From Owenia fusiformis (taxonomy: Eukaryota; Annelida; Polychaeta; Sabellida; Oweniidae): a stretch of DNA of 60,000 bases. The stretch is taken from NCBI GenBank assembly GCA_903813345.2, contig CAIIXF020000007.1, positions 5,835,730 through 5,895,729 of the forward strand, given 5' to 3'. The notes beneath the pieces are model-generated. The model had not been told where the DNA came from. It ran no database searches and was given only the letters and a program-made list of their open reading frames with translations. Shown piece by piece: positions 10,572-23,900 of this stretch. Numbering within the stretch: the first letter of the stretch is position 1; every line of letters begins with the position of its first letter. Made by a program: the position numbers and the translations under genes.

Positions 10572-10998
10572 ATCTGTATAAGTAGCCCTTATGTACATGT
10601 ACGTATGATCATTAAGAATTCACCCCATGCAGACAGATCGACTAAAATTACATTCGTAGGCTATGATGTGAGACTCGACATTCACAAGGAAACTTGATTT
10701 TAATTTGTCACCCATGGAGCAAATTATTTGGTACTGCTTAATAAATGGTCAATGACAGCCAAATTAAGTTTTATAAGCATGAGAATAGCATGATGGCTTG
10801 ATATTTCAAGGTAACGTCGTTTGAAAAGTGATAGCGGTGATTGAAAAAAACGATGTAAAGATAAAACCGCAACGAAATATTTGTAGATTTCTTTGAACTG
10901 AACTAAAAAACATACATCACATACCGAATTTTCCGAAACACAAAAAAACATGTATAAATTGTGAGGCCTGAAGGTCCAATTCCCCCTGGTTGCATTAA

Positions 10999-12365
10999 AG
11001 GCCCACTATACTTTATTTAGAAGAAAAATGAAATAAATCATTTAAACGTGTTACTCACACACTTGCTCACATATGACACAAAGTTTGATTTGCTTTAATA
11101 TTGAACCAAAAAAAAATAACTCACATAGAAAAAAGCATTTGAAGATCATTAGACATGCATGCACATGTTAAAGTGTGCGCCTGACCCGGCTACGTATAGC
11201 ACAGAGTTTATACTGGCGGATTAGACTAGTTCATTTTTTATATGTGTGTGAAAGCTTTCTCTTATTTGCGTTTTTTCGTTTAGTACGGATTTGTTATAAT
11301 TGCCGAGGTCATATAACCGGGATAAAACAATGATTTTCGTTGACTGCCCACACACAAAACATACGTTGAGTGAACAGTGTTATTACAAACAACAGGCTTT
11401 AGAATACAAAGCGTAGTGTGATAATAAGCTGTACACTACCACTGCTGCATGTCCATATTACTAATTTACTAGGGCTCCCAAAGAGTGGATAGGGAGGTTG
11501 TGTTTGTCACTTTTAAATTTTACATTTCAAAATTGTCATTTTACATGTCATAATTTGTTGGTTTCATTCGTTTAGCCAATCAAAACATTGTAAAACAATA
11601 AATTGTCTGTTACGTACAATCAATTTTGTTCAGTTTTGATTAGTTGTCAGAATAAAGTTACGTTCATCTGAATCCATGTATCAAAACAAAAATCCTATTT
11701 TCACTTCAGAATACTTCAGTGAGATGAAGGCTCGGAATTGTCACATGCAATAACTTATTGTCGTATTCGTTATTTTATCTTCTCGATAGTAGCATTTAGT
11801 CGCACATTTGATGCCAGGTCACCTTGTCGCGTACCTCTTGGGGAACCCCACATTTATGTGTGTACTCATGGAAGTAAATTCCCCGGTGTAGCCGAGAGCC
11901 ACAAACTTTTCAACAGGTTCGAAATGACCAATTTCTCTCATATATACTCTAAATATTTTATTATTTAGCACCTACAAAGTATTGCTAATAACCATATGTA
12001 ATTTCAATAAGGAAACTTATCTGGCTACATATAAATTCAATATCAACACTAGCTGTTCTCTCAACACGTCCTGGCTTACCTTGTGGTGACAAACCCTGGA
12101 TTTACGCTATTTATAGTTTATCAACACCTGGACGCATGCGCATTTTATAGTTTATCGGGCACTTTAAACGAAAACTTGATATATAAAGCTTGACAGATCG
12201 AAAATATTTTTTGACAATTTATTGTAAGCTTTGACGAGGTCCGTTTGAGCTGTTGTTGGCGTCAAATGAAAGATAAGGTTCTTATCAATACATTGGACAT
12301 ACTATGAAATTCAAATATAAGTCTTTATTTTGCCCCAAACCGTTGAAAATACGCAGAGTGGGCCT
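10999..12365. mobile_element. Possible TTAA-targeted element with AGGCCCACT ends
   Basis: AGGCCCACT follows TTAA at 10995-10998, and the mirrored AGTGGGCCT ends at 12365 followed by TTAC, one base off TTAA. Short AGGCCCACT-type ends on TTAA sites are seen in Kolobok/piggyBac-like MITEs. The inverted ends are short (about 9-10 bp) and the interior has no transposase signature, so this is only a candidate. Confidence 0.35.
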
Positions 12366-12661
12366 TTACCATTGGTCTCGTACATGTCACACAATTAATA
12401 TTTGAAACGTGACTGTTATTCGAACTTATGATCGGATCGGATCGGATAACTTTGTAAGGTCAACGTTTTGACCTTTTGACCGGCATAAGGACCAACTTAG
12501 TTCCTCATTATGATACGATTAAATAGTTTTTCACTCAAAGGCAAACTTCAAATTATGAAATAGACGTGGATATGTCAATTTAACTAGATCTAAAAATGAT
12601 CGTTCATCTATTGTAAAATGAAGAATGCATATCATGTCTATGTGTGAATTGGTCTTCATTC
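12366..12661. other. 3' flank of the CILP-like gene
   Basis: No open frame or repeat. It holds the presumed 3' untranslated region of the minus-strand gene. The first AATAAA-type signal that I see on that strand is near 12325, inside the candidate element. A short GGATCGGATCGGAT run occurs near 12433. Confidence 0.4.
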
Positions 12662-15600
12662 TCATGTATCTGTTCTTCTACACTTTACCAATACACCGAA
12701 CCCTGTTGTTGGTTGCGGGTTATTACATCGCACAAAGTTATGCTGTGCGTCACTGCATTCACACGCTGCCTTAGCTTTCTGTCTCGCTGTCTCCATGTTC
12801 GAGCTATCAGCAAAATATAACCCCGAGCTTTTCCCAGCATGTATGGTTCCAGTGGGTAGTTTGAATAAAGCGAAATTTGGGTCATACTGATAGTTCTTTA
12901 GTGCATCTGTCATGTCTGCTACGCATTCTGTACCCACAGCCAAGACTCCAATTATAGTCTCATCGTCAGCGCCTTGGAGTCCTGAGGTTATGATGTCCCC
13001 ACTTCCCTTGTATTCTAGACAAACTGTCCTATCTTTGGTCACATCCTCTCTATTACCAAACAGCTTGTACTTCGTTTCAATATGGTCACCCCCATAGCTA
13101 GATACAATGACCCTAGATTCATCTGGGTACAGCGTTCCTTCATTAATGCCATTACTCCAAACCTCCACCCTGACTTTGATATACCATGCCCAATATACAG
13201 CTGGGGCATTTGGAAACCAAATCAACGGATAAAGGGAGTCTGTATTAAAACATTCAGATATACTGGTACATGCCGTATATTCAATGAATGTGTTGGTTGG
13301 TCTATAGAATCTATAGTGTGGATTATTCCTTCCACTAGCCTTACAGTTTATATAAGCCCGTGTATAGGAATATTGACAAGCCATTCGGTCACAAAGCATG
13401 CATGTTGGTTCCTTCTCAACTAAGTTAGAGCAATACACGCAGAATGCACTGTCTTCATCATAACATGTTGATTTCTGGCTGTCATATAAAGGGCCTGACG
13501 TTGTCAATGGGCTGACTGTTGTGTTCAATACTGTGTATTGATGAGCCCCGGGTCGAATCTCTGCCCATGCGATTGTCACATTTGGGACTGATGATGGCAC
13601 AAATGTAGTGGAGCCATGAAGTGGTCCGTCAATTGTGTCAAATGTTAGGTATCCATGGAAGTGGTCAGCCTCACACATGGTTAAAATACAGTCCCCATCA
13701 GAACCAATATTAGGCAAATTAACATGCACAAAGCTCTGTTTACCGGTTATATGCTGCCATCTCTCTTCCCTATCTCTCGCAATTACAGTTGGCTCATTGG
13801 TAGAAGCCTGTGGTATTCTTGTCGTCATTGTATCATCATCATATGCTTTAATGTTTACAAAACAGTAGTTGTCATTAATTCTGTCAAAGTTGAACCAATA
13901 TCGTCCCACAATCTTGGTATCTCCTATGAAAAAGTCACTCTCAAATGCTGATTGACTTCGCTTCTTTCTTTTTGAGAAGCCTTTTCTCAATGACCCTTCT
14001 AGTTCCCATCTCCCTGAAGAGGGATTTAAAGACCAAAGCATAACGTTTGTGGTTTCATTTTGTCCTATGCGGTCAGCACTTATGGCCATTTCTACATCAC
14101 CTTCAATGCTCAGTTCATTTCCTTCAGTGTCCTCAAAACTCATGTGAAACATACCAAAGCTCTGTAGGTTTGCTGCCTGTCCATTGCTATCCAAAAATGT
14201 CAGATCTCCAGGCATCGTGTCGACACTATCAATGTCTCTTGGATCAAGGAAGTTAATACTTGCCTGAACTTGTCCAGTGTATTGTGTGCCATTCTTGTTA
14301 TAAAATGCACCATCAGGAATGATCACTTCAGCTAGGGATACATTTGAGCTTGTGTTTGCCAGGTTTAATGTATTGATATCAGAAGAAGATATTTCAACTA
14401 TCGTATTTTTCCTCAGCATAGGAATATCTCTATAAAGAGTTCCTGTAAAATCATTTGGAACAACAATTATCTTTGTAGTTTCGATAAAGTTTTGCTTATG
14501 ACCACCCTCTTTGATTGTAATAACAAGCCTCGATGCATCTTTTCGCACAAGAAGTGTAAACTCACCACTGACGCTTGTTTGGGTAACTAACTCATCAAAG
14601 AGGAAAATCTCACCAAATCTAAGGGGAACACCTTTGTCAAGTATATCATAGGCATACCCACTTAAATATACCTCTTGATCAGATATCAGAACATTTTCAT
14701 TAACCTTAACTTGGTTACATATCTTACAACCACATTCGATAGTATCTGCAATATCAATAGTATATGTGCCACAGTTCAATGTCCTCAGTTCTTGTTTGAT
14801 TGGACCACAGCAATATTCTTCCTCGTTTGTAATTGGTTGTTTTATACATGGGTTACCATGACATTTCCTGACGTCATAGGAATATGGTGTTTCACCAACT
14901 TGTGGACAGTCCTTGGGAAGTGATTTGAGATTCGATATTGGAACAGGGTCACAAAAACTGTCACCATCATCTACAATAGAATGTAATACAAAATGCAATC
15001 ATTGTAAAGATATATGTGTGAACATTTATTTATTTGCGTGCCTTGTGTATAAACATATACAATATGTACATTAGTATAAAGATATAATGTGTGTACATCT
15101 ATTTATTTACATGCCTCATAGACATATAATATGTTCATTTGTGAAATGATAAAATGTATGACAGCCATACACTCCCTCTATAAGATTTTCAAGTGGTTGT
15201 GTAGCAATAATATATGATTATGTAATATTAAAATAATAAACCCTACCTTTAACAATGAGTGTAGCTGCATTAGAATAAGCAACACTAAAGTCAGACTGTG
15301 CGAAACACATGTAGGAAGCACTGTCGTTGGTCTTCACATTTTGTATGATTAGTACGTTCATGTTACTCCCAGCTGATGTGATTTCTTTACCATTCTTGTA
15401 CCTTTGTGGAACAAATACGACAACTGTTCATTAATAATAGATGGCGCTCATTTATTTCCCAAGTTTTCGAGATATTAACAGAACTATTGTACACCATTAT
15501 TACTCCTCGCTGTTTGCTTAACAAACTTTAAAGTTTACAACGATTGCAGACTGATCTCTCATTGAAATTATTTTGAAACCAATGTGACAATAGAACGTAA

Positions 15601-18600
15601 ATAAAAATATCTGAATGTTTTTTATAGTTCAGAAAAATAATGCAAATATGGATTCATATTGAAGTCAACAATCAAGCATTAACAATTTTTTATTTACTTA
15701 TTTATTTACTTCTTTGTTTATCTATTTTTGATGTGTACTCACGTACCATGTGTATGTATCTGGAGGTGGTTTACCAATTGCTTGGCATGTAAAGTTAACA
15801 TTGTCTCCTAGAAGAGCAACTTTACTCAAAGGATGGTGTGTTATTTCTATTCCCTCTGAAATATAAAATTTTAAGTTTTAAGAAGTATTAAAGAGCATAC
15901 GTCTTCAAATTGAACATTTGGTAAACAAGTGGTGTAAAATCAGAATGTGTGTAAATGTATAATTGTTTTAATACTAGAATCATAAAAAAAGGTTTGACAA
16001 TATAAGACAAGTTTGAAAATCTAGTCTTTGAATAATCAACAAAATAAATCTGTCGTTTTCTATGGGAGCCCTAGACCACTCGGCAAGTCTTATTTCATTA
16101 ATAATGTCAAAAATCACACGAATGATAAAAATGTGATTAAATTGGCAAATTAAATTGGCACTCGTTCAAGAAGATTTGTATTTCTTCAATCCGTTTGTCT
16201 GGATCTTGAATACAGATAAAGGAAGACCATATACAATGTTGAAAATACGTGTATAAAGACTGTGTGTCGATTTATTGACAAGGAAGTTAAAATAGCAGTA
16301 ATTGCAACATTTCATTGGATCTTGACTTCAATGAACATTTACAGGAACAATAAATTAAAGAAAGGTGAACTGCTAAGAATTATATATACTGCCTTTTAAA
16401 TATTTTTTAAATGAACACCTTTTGCATCAACTCCAAGACCATTTGGATGTTCAAAGACACCGCAGGTTTAGGCTTATGCTCATTTAACACACACTCGTGG
16501 TCAGCCCTGCTTCCCTAGCAGTGACTACCACACACACACGGGCGCAAAGGATACAACCAATGCTCTGATCCCTCATCTGACACCAATGTAATGACCCCAG
16601 GGGAATGACTAACTAACGAGCATACTGTAACAAGCCAGATAAAGAAATTGCAAGAAAGTGTGCTAAATTTAATGCCCCTTGTGGGAATCGAACCTAGGAC
16701 CCTTGGACCCAAAGTCTGATGCTCTACCGACTGAGCTATAAAGGTTTAAGCCACTACAGCTGGACTGAGGGTGCAACTTGCTATCAATGGTCATTACACT
16801 TTATACATTAAGTTCACACGTGTTGCTATAACTCACCGTCACTTTGCAAAATAAGTTCTTTTTGGTCAAAACTGGAAGAGGCGCTGGGCCATGACTCAAA
16901 GACATTACTGGCATGTCACGCTGGCCAGATCTGACAACACAGAGAATCTTCGTTCTTGTCTTGTATGCCGATTATAGTGTTGACGTAACAATGTGTAAAA
17001 GTTAGAAAATAATTACCCAACGTTTGCATAATGATCTCAAAGGATGATCCATCTTCATGTCCTATGGAAGTGACACTGGTCATGTATTTGTCTTTCTCGC
17101 TCACAAGTTCAGCATTATCACACAGTCCAGGCATTTCTAGAACCCCTGATATATTGGTATACCCAATAGTCTCATACTTCAGGTCTTTTAGGGCTATCCT
17201 GACCCCAGCTAGAGGGACATGTTTCGTATTGTACACATTGACGTACCTTGTTGTCATTGGGCATTTACATGCTGTGCAGTTCTGGCTCAATTCTTGGCCT
17301 GTCTGACAAACCCTGCTGCAGTCTGGAAAGTCACTTCAATTAATCTAAAAGAGCATACTTTAAACATAATACACAAGGTATGCATTTTAGTCAAAGAAAT
17401 GTAAAGCCCTTTCCAATATTGTGCGACAATACACATTTCTTCCATTAAGTACAGGGGTAGCCAGGGTCTAGAATTTAGAGAAACTTTTGGCAAGGCAAAA
17501 TTTGATTTAAAAGCAAAATGATACTACCATATGTCCAATTAAAAACCAAGTTCATTTGAAAAATGTTTGAATTTGTATTCGCTGTTAACTATCTCATGTT
17601 AAGCTAAGGCCGTGAAGTAAATACTTTTTTTGCTGTGTATAATCACCTGGACACCTGCCATTGTTGCATGCTCTAGTGACCTCCTCTGGACCATCACAGT
17701 CAATATCAGCTAGGGACGATTTCTGGCAAACACGTGTTCTTCTCTGTACCCCCTCTCCACAACTTACACTACATCCTACCCATGCTGACCAAGTGCTCCA
17801 GATACCATAAATAACTTGAAAAATATTTGTACAACTCAAAGTTTTTCATAATTTTCTCTTAGATTTAATGCTTGTTCTATTAAAAAAAGGAAAGAACCAA
17901 AGAGAATTAGAAACCCAGCAACCAAAATAAAATCTGAGAACAAAATCCCAAAGTTATATTATTACATACATGCCCTAATACCTGGATCAATAGTGCTATG
18001 ATTCATTTTGATCCAAGACAATGAGACATTTCATCCATTCTTAGTATTTTCAAGTTTAAAGTAAAAACGTTAACTCCTACCGTTATTTTCATTCACGAAT
18101 GGTTTCTCTCTGTGATAAAATAGATTTAAAACTGTAAACATTTTTATCACCCACCTATTCTGGCTTCTAGTCCATCGATTAATACCGTGGCAGTTGTTGC
18201 CAAAGGAGTTGTGGTGGATGTAGCTTGGGTGGTTGTTGTGGTTGACAATGGAGTGGTTGTGTTTGTAACCGGAGAGGTTGTGGTGGGTATTGTTGCAGGT
18301 TCCGTTGTGGGTTCAGTTGTGGGTTCAGTTGTGAGTATTGTAGTAGGCTCCGTTGTGGGTTCAGTTGTGGGGACTGTGGTGGGTATTGTTGTAGGTTCCG
18401 TTGTGGGTTCAGTTGTGGGTATTGTAGTAGGCTCCGTTGTGGGTTCAGTTGTGGGGACTGTGGTGGGTATTGTTGTAGGTTCCGTTGTGGGTACAGTAGT
18501 AGGTTCTGTTGTGGGTATTGTAGTATGCTCCGTTGTGGGTTCAGTTGTGGGTGTTGTAGTAGGCTCCTTTGTGGGTTCAGTTGTGGGAATTGTAGTAGGC

Positions 18601-19537
18601 TCCGTTGTAGGTTCTGTTGTGGGTATTGTTGTGGTTGTTACCGGAGTCGTTGTTGTGGTTGTTACTGGAATTTTTGTGGTTCTTATTGAAGTCTTTGTAG
18701 TTGTGGCTGAAGTCGTTGTGATTGTCCCTTGAGTCTTTGTGGTTCTCCCTTGAGTTTTAGTGGTAGCTGTTGTAATTGTTGTAGGAATTGATGGCGTTGA
18801 TGTAGGGGTTGTTGTGGTTGTCAAATCAGTTGTTATATCATGAGTTGCTGAAATATATACAACATTACATTTCAGTAAATGAAGGGTTAAATGACCAACA
18901 TGTGTTTGTATTGATACTTGGACAAATACATTACATAGAATGAAACAGAGCTATTGGTATTTGAAACACTCTATTACCTATCAATAGTCCAGCAAAGTGC
19001 ATCGCTACCATTGCAATTCCTGCAGCAATGGCTAGACCTACAACTACCCATGGTAAGATCTTGGCACATTTTGCAAGCTTTGATGGTACTTTTATCTCAG
19101 CATATATGGGTTCTGATGTGTAACTATTATACCTGGAATACATCAAAGACATCAAATAATATATGGAAATGTGTTTTTTTCATTTTTCAATATGGCCACG
19201 CAAACTGTTTCCAAATACTCCTTCAATTTATTTCAACTTGTAACAATGGCTCTTGTATTTCTAGCTTTCTAGGATTATCAAGGTTTTTTGGAATACAAAT
19301 ATGCAAGACGCAAAGTTATTCCACTTTATCAACCTTAAATGTGATGTCTTACCTCGGTGTTGGAGGAGTATCTTCTTCAGGTCCATTTAGACCAGCGTGG
19401 ACGAGTTCTTCATCGACCACGAGACCTATGTGTAAAGGTTCCTCTTTTTGCGCCGTAAGACCAACATTGACTGGTTCCTTGGTTGAGTTGGAAATGGAGG
19501 ATATCTCATAAATATTCCTTCCTTTGTTGGAAGACAT
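12662..19537 (-). CDS. CILP-like protein with N-terminal membrane anchor and mucin-like stalk
   Basis: Eight exons join in one open frame of 1,359 residues: 19537-19353, 19132-18978, 18847-18155, 17814-17647, 17322-17017, 15855-15747, 15401-15247 and 14970-12662. Every junction is GT-AG and phases match. Order: cytosolic tail (1-85), membrane helix ILPWVVVGLAIAAGIAMVAM (about 87-112), Thr/Pro/Glu-rich stalk (115-335), thrombospondin type 1 module (WSTWSAW...CSVSCGEG, about 349-397), Cys-rich region with a carboxypeptidase-regulatory-like fold (401-500), one Ig domain (505-590), then the large C-terminal region typical of cartilage intermediate layer proteins (591-1359). A furin-type KRKKR site lies near residue 927 (about 13960). 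Vertebrate CILPs are secreted matrix proteins cleaved by furin; here the anchor predicts a type II surface protein that cleavage could shed. The start at 19537 is the first ATG in frame after an acceptor-like AAG. CILP family assignment is firm; exact orthology is not. Confidence 0.85.
13957..13980 (-). other. Predicted furin cleavage site in the CILP-like protein
   Basis: The codons read KRKKR followed by SQS, a dibasic R-x-K-R-type site in the large final exon. Its position between the Ig-side half and the C-terminal half parallels the furin site known in vertebrate CILP. The pattern is seen in the sequence; cleavage is inferred. Confidence 0.55.
16490..16752 (-). repeat. tRNA-derived SINE or tRNA pseudogene
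   Basis: On the minus strand, 16743-16675 contains an A box (TAGCTCAGTCGGTAGAGC) and a B box (GGTTCGATTCC) at tRNA spacing, like the Lys/Ala class. The anticodon stem does not pair (TCAGA against TCCAA) and the acceptor stem is imperfect, so it is not a working tRNA gene. A tail of about 180 bp with non-tRNA text follows down to a GTGTGTGTGTGG run near 16530, which suggests a SINE body. It lies in the CILP-like intron between the Cys-rich exon and the first Ig exon. Confidence 0.6.
18290..18640 (-). repeat. In-frame minisatellite coding for the PTTEPTT mucin-like stalk
   Basis: Short 12- and 36-bp units code for PTTEP, PTTIP and PTTVP in the minus frame of the CILP-like stalk exon. The array keeps the reading frame and would carry dense O-glycosylation. 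Such arrays expand and contract readily, so allele length probably varies. The complementary plus-strand Val-rich frame at 18187-18732 is only a shadow. Confidence 0.8.
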
Positions 19538-20430
19538 GCTTAAAATTTGATAAAACAATTAGGGATAAGTAAAATTCATAGTCAAAGTCAAAGTACGATG
19601 TAACCAGACAATGGTGTTCAAGGATATGATGTTAGATCCTATAGTTTAATTTAAAAATAGAATCATGTTATCATATTCATATTAACCTTTAAATGAATGT
19701 CCCTCATTTTTATACACACACCATCATTATACAGACTTGCATTATTTCATGATAAGCCTATCAATTAAAAAGATTCTGACTTTATTTCCAGACATCCTCC
19801 AATTGAAAAGAAGAATCAAAAAGTATGAATTTGGATTTTTCCGCATCTTAAATGTTCAGTAATTTCATGTTTGGACAAATAAATATTTTGATTTCTTTTT
19901 CTTTCATTTTAAAGGATCATCAATTAAACGTACTTATAAAATACATGTAAAGTTAGACAGAGATTGTTATATTCGATTCTATAAATCCTAATTTGTGATT
20001 TAGAAAATTTACTGCGTAAATAATAAATTGACATAAACACACTTTGTACTGTCTAGAATACAAATGACAATGGAAACGCATCCGGGATTCAGTCATGTTT
20101 ACTTTTATGAGCATTTTCTTAAAAGTAATCTTAAATTAGATAATTTATATATTTACCTGAGTTTTTACTTTAAATGATCTTGGCCCTCAGCAAATAATCT
20201 TGTAAGAGTACATAATTATAGATCAAATCTTCCATAAGCTGTGCACGTCTGTGACCAGGAAGTTTCTGAGGAAGGTCTTCCTAGAATTCCCAGGTGTGAC
20301 TCAAATCGTAGTTTGCAGACACAAAGCTTATATTGCCATTCACACATAAAACATGTTCCTGGTTTCAAATAACTCTTCAACATTTTCATTGTTGGTGTAT
20401 TGAACATCAGGTATAGTATTTATTTATTCA
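19538..20430 (-). promoter_or_regulatory. 5' region of the CILP-like gene, probable untranslated exon
   Basis: Directly before the start codon is an acceptor-like TTTTAAG. A consensus donor (ACTCAG|GTAAAT) lies upstream on the same strand at about 20158. This implies a 5' untranslated exon between about 20159 and a start near 20430. No TATA box stands out. The 63-codon frame at 20216-20407 within it lacks family features. Confidence 0.3.
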
Positions 20431-20841
20431 GAATGTTCGTCATTTGTGGGTCACAAGTGATGTACCTATTACGGTAGTCTACTGAGTTGCTTAAAAAGTA
20501 AGTTCCCGCTCGCGAAAATGGTATTCACTATTCACCAGGAATTTTAGCCAAATAAAGCTTCCTATTTCGTTCAGTTTGGTCGATATAGCCTGCTGTTTTT
20601 ATGTGTTGAAAAACGATATTTTCCAAACAAGCTTGTATGATATCTTCTGAGATAACAAAGAATATTTTGTGTCTGTACCCCATGATGACAAACATGGCAC
20701 ACATCATGACATGTGACTTTTAGGTCAATTGTATCCTCATGTTAAGTTAATACATCCTTGGTGAAATCTTCTTTTTGAATTTAAAAAGTCAAATTAATCA
20801 ACTCTTCTGACCATTTAAAGGTCACTAAAGGCTGCGTTTTG

Positions 20842-20980
20842 TCATGTATGAATGTCTGGCTCCATTTGGATAGTTGTTCCATGACTTCGTTTCTGCATGT
20901 CATCCAGATCAACAAGTTCCACATCACTATCATCATCAGCGCCACCAACTGCACCATCATCCCTTCCATGTATCACTTCT
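20842..20980 (-). CDS. Possible orphan terminal coding exon, acidic tail
   Basis: After an acceptor-like CCTACCAG the minus strand reads an open frame of about 46 codons to TGA (20844-20842). It includes the stretches GRDDGAVGGADDDSDVELVD and MQKRSHGTTIQMEP. The acidic, low-hydrophobic composition resembles a cytosolic or nuclear C-terminus. No partner exon was found between 20981 and 27500, so it may be a remnant of a retrocopy or transposon gene. Confidence 0.25.
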
Positions 20981-23900
20981 CTGGTAGGTCCCTATGAATC
21001 CAAAGATTTTCATTCTTTCGCTTTCATCTTTCAATGGATGTTCGTTGAAGCACAAGGGAATGAAGTCAATTATATGATAGTCGATGGTGTATGAATATAG
21101 GTTATTTCATGGTTGATTTTTAATATGAATTTTATTCCAGGATAATATGATATTGACCGAACAAGTGTAACGAGTGAATGTCAACATGATATGTATCGAG
21201 GTCATCCTTGATACATGTAAAACGTGTTTGCTGCTCTACTTTTTTCACAGAATGGATTCTGGATTATTTATTAAATTTTTATTCTGAATTTAATATATCC
21301 ATTGATTGTTGTTGTTGTTAGACTTAAACACTGCCATCTTTTTAAAGTCACAGCTACTCTTTCATGTTAAATGAGAATCCAAATAGTAATGTGTAGATAT
21401 TTTCATTTATTGACTGAAAATTATAGACACTGGATTATCTATGCCACATGATGAAGGAACGCATCCGAAATATAGAGGGCAAATGTACTATAAAATCATT
21501 TTTGGGAAGACATAACACAGACTACTCTAGGGCGACGAGATGTTTCCAATAAGGTCAAACTTTGCACATTGTATTAAATTAATATAAGAGTGCTCTATGA
21601 GTCTTTTGGTGATCCGATCGAGTATTCGAGTATTTATTGATAACGATTATTGACAGTAACTTCGATGTGCTTGTTTGAGGGTTTTTGTTACCTACTGATA
21701 AAGTCCTAGGTACCTTATATGTGGGAATATATAGTGTATCTAGGTGCAGGATGGATATTTTTATATTTATCCACAACTGCATTCAACATTGTCCTCGGTC
21801 CCCGTGGTCCCCCAGGAGATACACATATTTCACTCCGGATAAACCCCGTATCCCAAACCTCTCAGACGTACCCTTAATAATAACATGTAATAATCACGTG
21901 TAGCATCTTAGATTCATAGCGTATCGTATGTTACGTCCATATATATGAATAAAGATGATAACAGTAATTGGTAAAATCATCTGATACCACCTTTGACTCG
22001 AGTACGTATTTATAAGAGAGAAGCCTTGGGCAAATCTGACCTCTGGGTTAGACGGACAGATCACATCTATCTTTCTGAAAACATTTATTCATTTTATATT
22101 ATAACGGGCATCCACCTGATAGATTTTGGAGCTTCTGCTTTGTATCGTTGTCCACCAATGAAAAGAGCAATTTATGTGTTACAAGTGCCAGGGGAAATGG
22201 ACAGAATGTTACAGAACACAGCATCACTGCAAGAAAAAGAACAAAGAGCACACCAACAAGGAAAACAAACCAAAACTATCCCAACCTACTATACTTCAAG
22301 TTATAGTTCGCTTACTTTTGAGTGTTACAGAATAAGAGTCGTTCTGCTGGCTTATGCCATTATGTATACAATTAATTTTTTAGATGCCCTTAAATTCTTT
22401 CCAATAGATGTTACGAAGAATACTGTATGATCAATATCAAATTATCAGACATAATCAAATCATCATTTTATTCATCGATTTCAGCATATCAGTTCATTAT
22501 AGGGTATCCGTATATATTAATCAAGTTATTCATTCGGTTTACATACAGGTGTGGGAAGATGCCACGGGCTAGTCCGGTTAGATAACATGATAGAAGGTGG
22601 TACTTCTGCTGGCTGAAATTATTATCTGTAAGCTTACATACGGTAAAGTATGACTCGACGCCTTTGATTGGAAAATCGAAGTGGACCAAGCTCAATAAGG
22701 AAAAGAGACTCGGGCGTGGCCACGCCCAAACCAACCTGTCAAACGGCGGAGATAACCGCGAGTTCCCTCACATTCCTGAGTTGCCCGAGTTGGAACATCT
22801 TTCCCGTGGCGGTTACTTAAGATTTGAAATTTATACTTGATGGCGAAATAAATAAGTGGTTTAATGTGCAAATATATATATTATTTGTCATTTCAACACC
22901 TTTCATTTATTTTAAGTGTCTAACTGTTGAATGGGAGTTCATACGAGAAGTGAATCTTCGAGAAATAAATGATTTAATTATGGGGCAAGTTTTTTAACCC
23001 AAATTTGTGGTAATTTACCACAATCGTCAGTCTAAAAATATGTGGACTATAAATACATTTTACTACGTATTTACGTACACCATTGGATTCCATTTAAAGG
23101 TATCCTTGTTCTGATATTGTAAAACCTGAAAAAGCTTCCATATAAAACACTGTACTTTGTTATACCATTTCAGATGCAAGATGGATAAACTTAAGTTTCC
23201 TCGTTTTTCTCAAGTTTTCCATCGCATGCCCCGTAGAAAATAGGCGTACCCAAACCCAATACAACCCATCCAAAAGTCGAAGTAACATTTGTAAAATTAG
23301 AATCATCTAAGTAAATGACTAATAGTACAAAGTCACCCGGCTATTCATACAAAAATATATTTTGTAAATATCAAATATTTGCTTGCAGATTAAGGGGGCA
23401 ATTCCGCATTTTTAAATGATGTTCGTGAAAGGAGGGTAATTTTCATTGAAATACGTCATACTCGGTGATATATCGTGCAAGATGTATTAATACATAAGAA
23501 AAATTAGTCAGTCACTCAACAACATATTTGGAAAATATAAACAGGTAATTATGGTTTATTATTGCTGTTAAATTATTCTAGATTGTCCATTTTAGCAGAA
23601 ATAATAATAATTTGTAACTTGATTTGACCAAATTGGGACGGCATTCGTAAAAATATGCCTCTAATATGAATAATTACTTTGCTTCATTGCATTGGTCAGT
23701 ATTTGATATGTCAACTCTCCCATTTGATTGTGAGTGATAGGGTATGTACCAGGTATATAATATTAATTCATTTTGTAGATTCCTGGTTACTTCGCTTAGC
23801 TGCCTAGAGTACATGTATAGACAAACTACTATCTAAGTTTCGCAATAGTTTTAAAGAACCGTTGCAAGTCATCAAGAGGTGAGTCAGAAAAGAAATCTCG

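Noticed and set aside
13082-14256. Several plus-strand frames of 69-113 codons
   Set aside because: They are antisense to the large CILP-like exon, which has clear family features and splice support.
16675-16743. Functional tRNA gene
   Set aside because: The anticodon stem does not pair and the acceptor stem is poor, so I call it a SINE head or pseudogene.
18187-18732. 181-codon Val/Gly-rich plus-strand frame
   Set aside because: It is the exact antisense of the PTTEP repeat exon of the CILP-like gene; the composition is dictated by the repeat.
21993-22430. 145-codon plus-strand frame as a gene
   Set aside because: No recognisable domain, no splice or promoter support, and composition typical of chance frames in this region.
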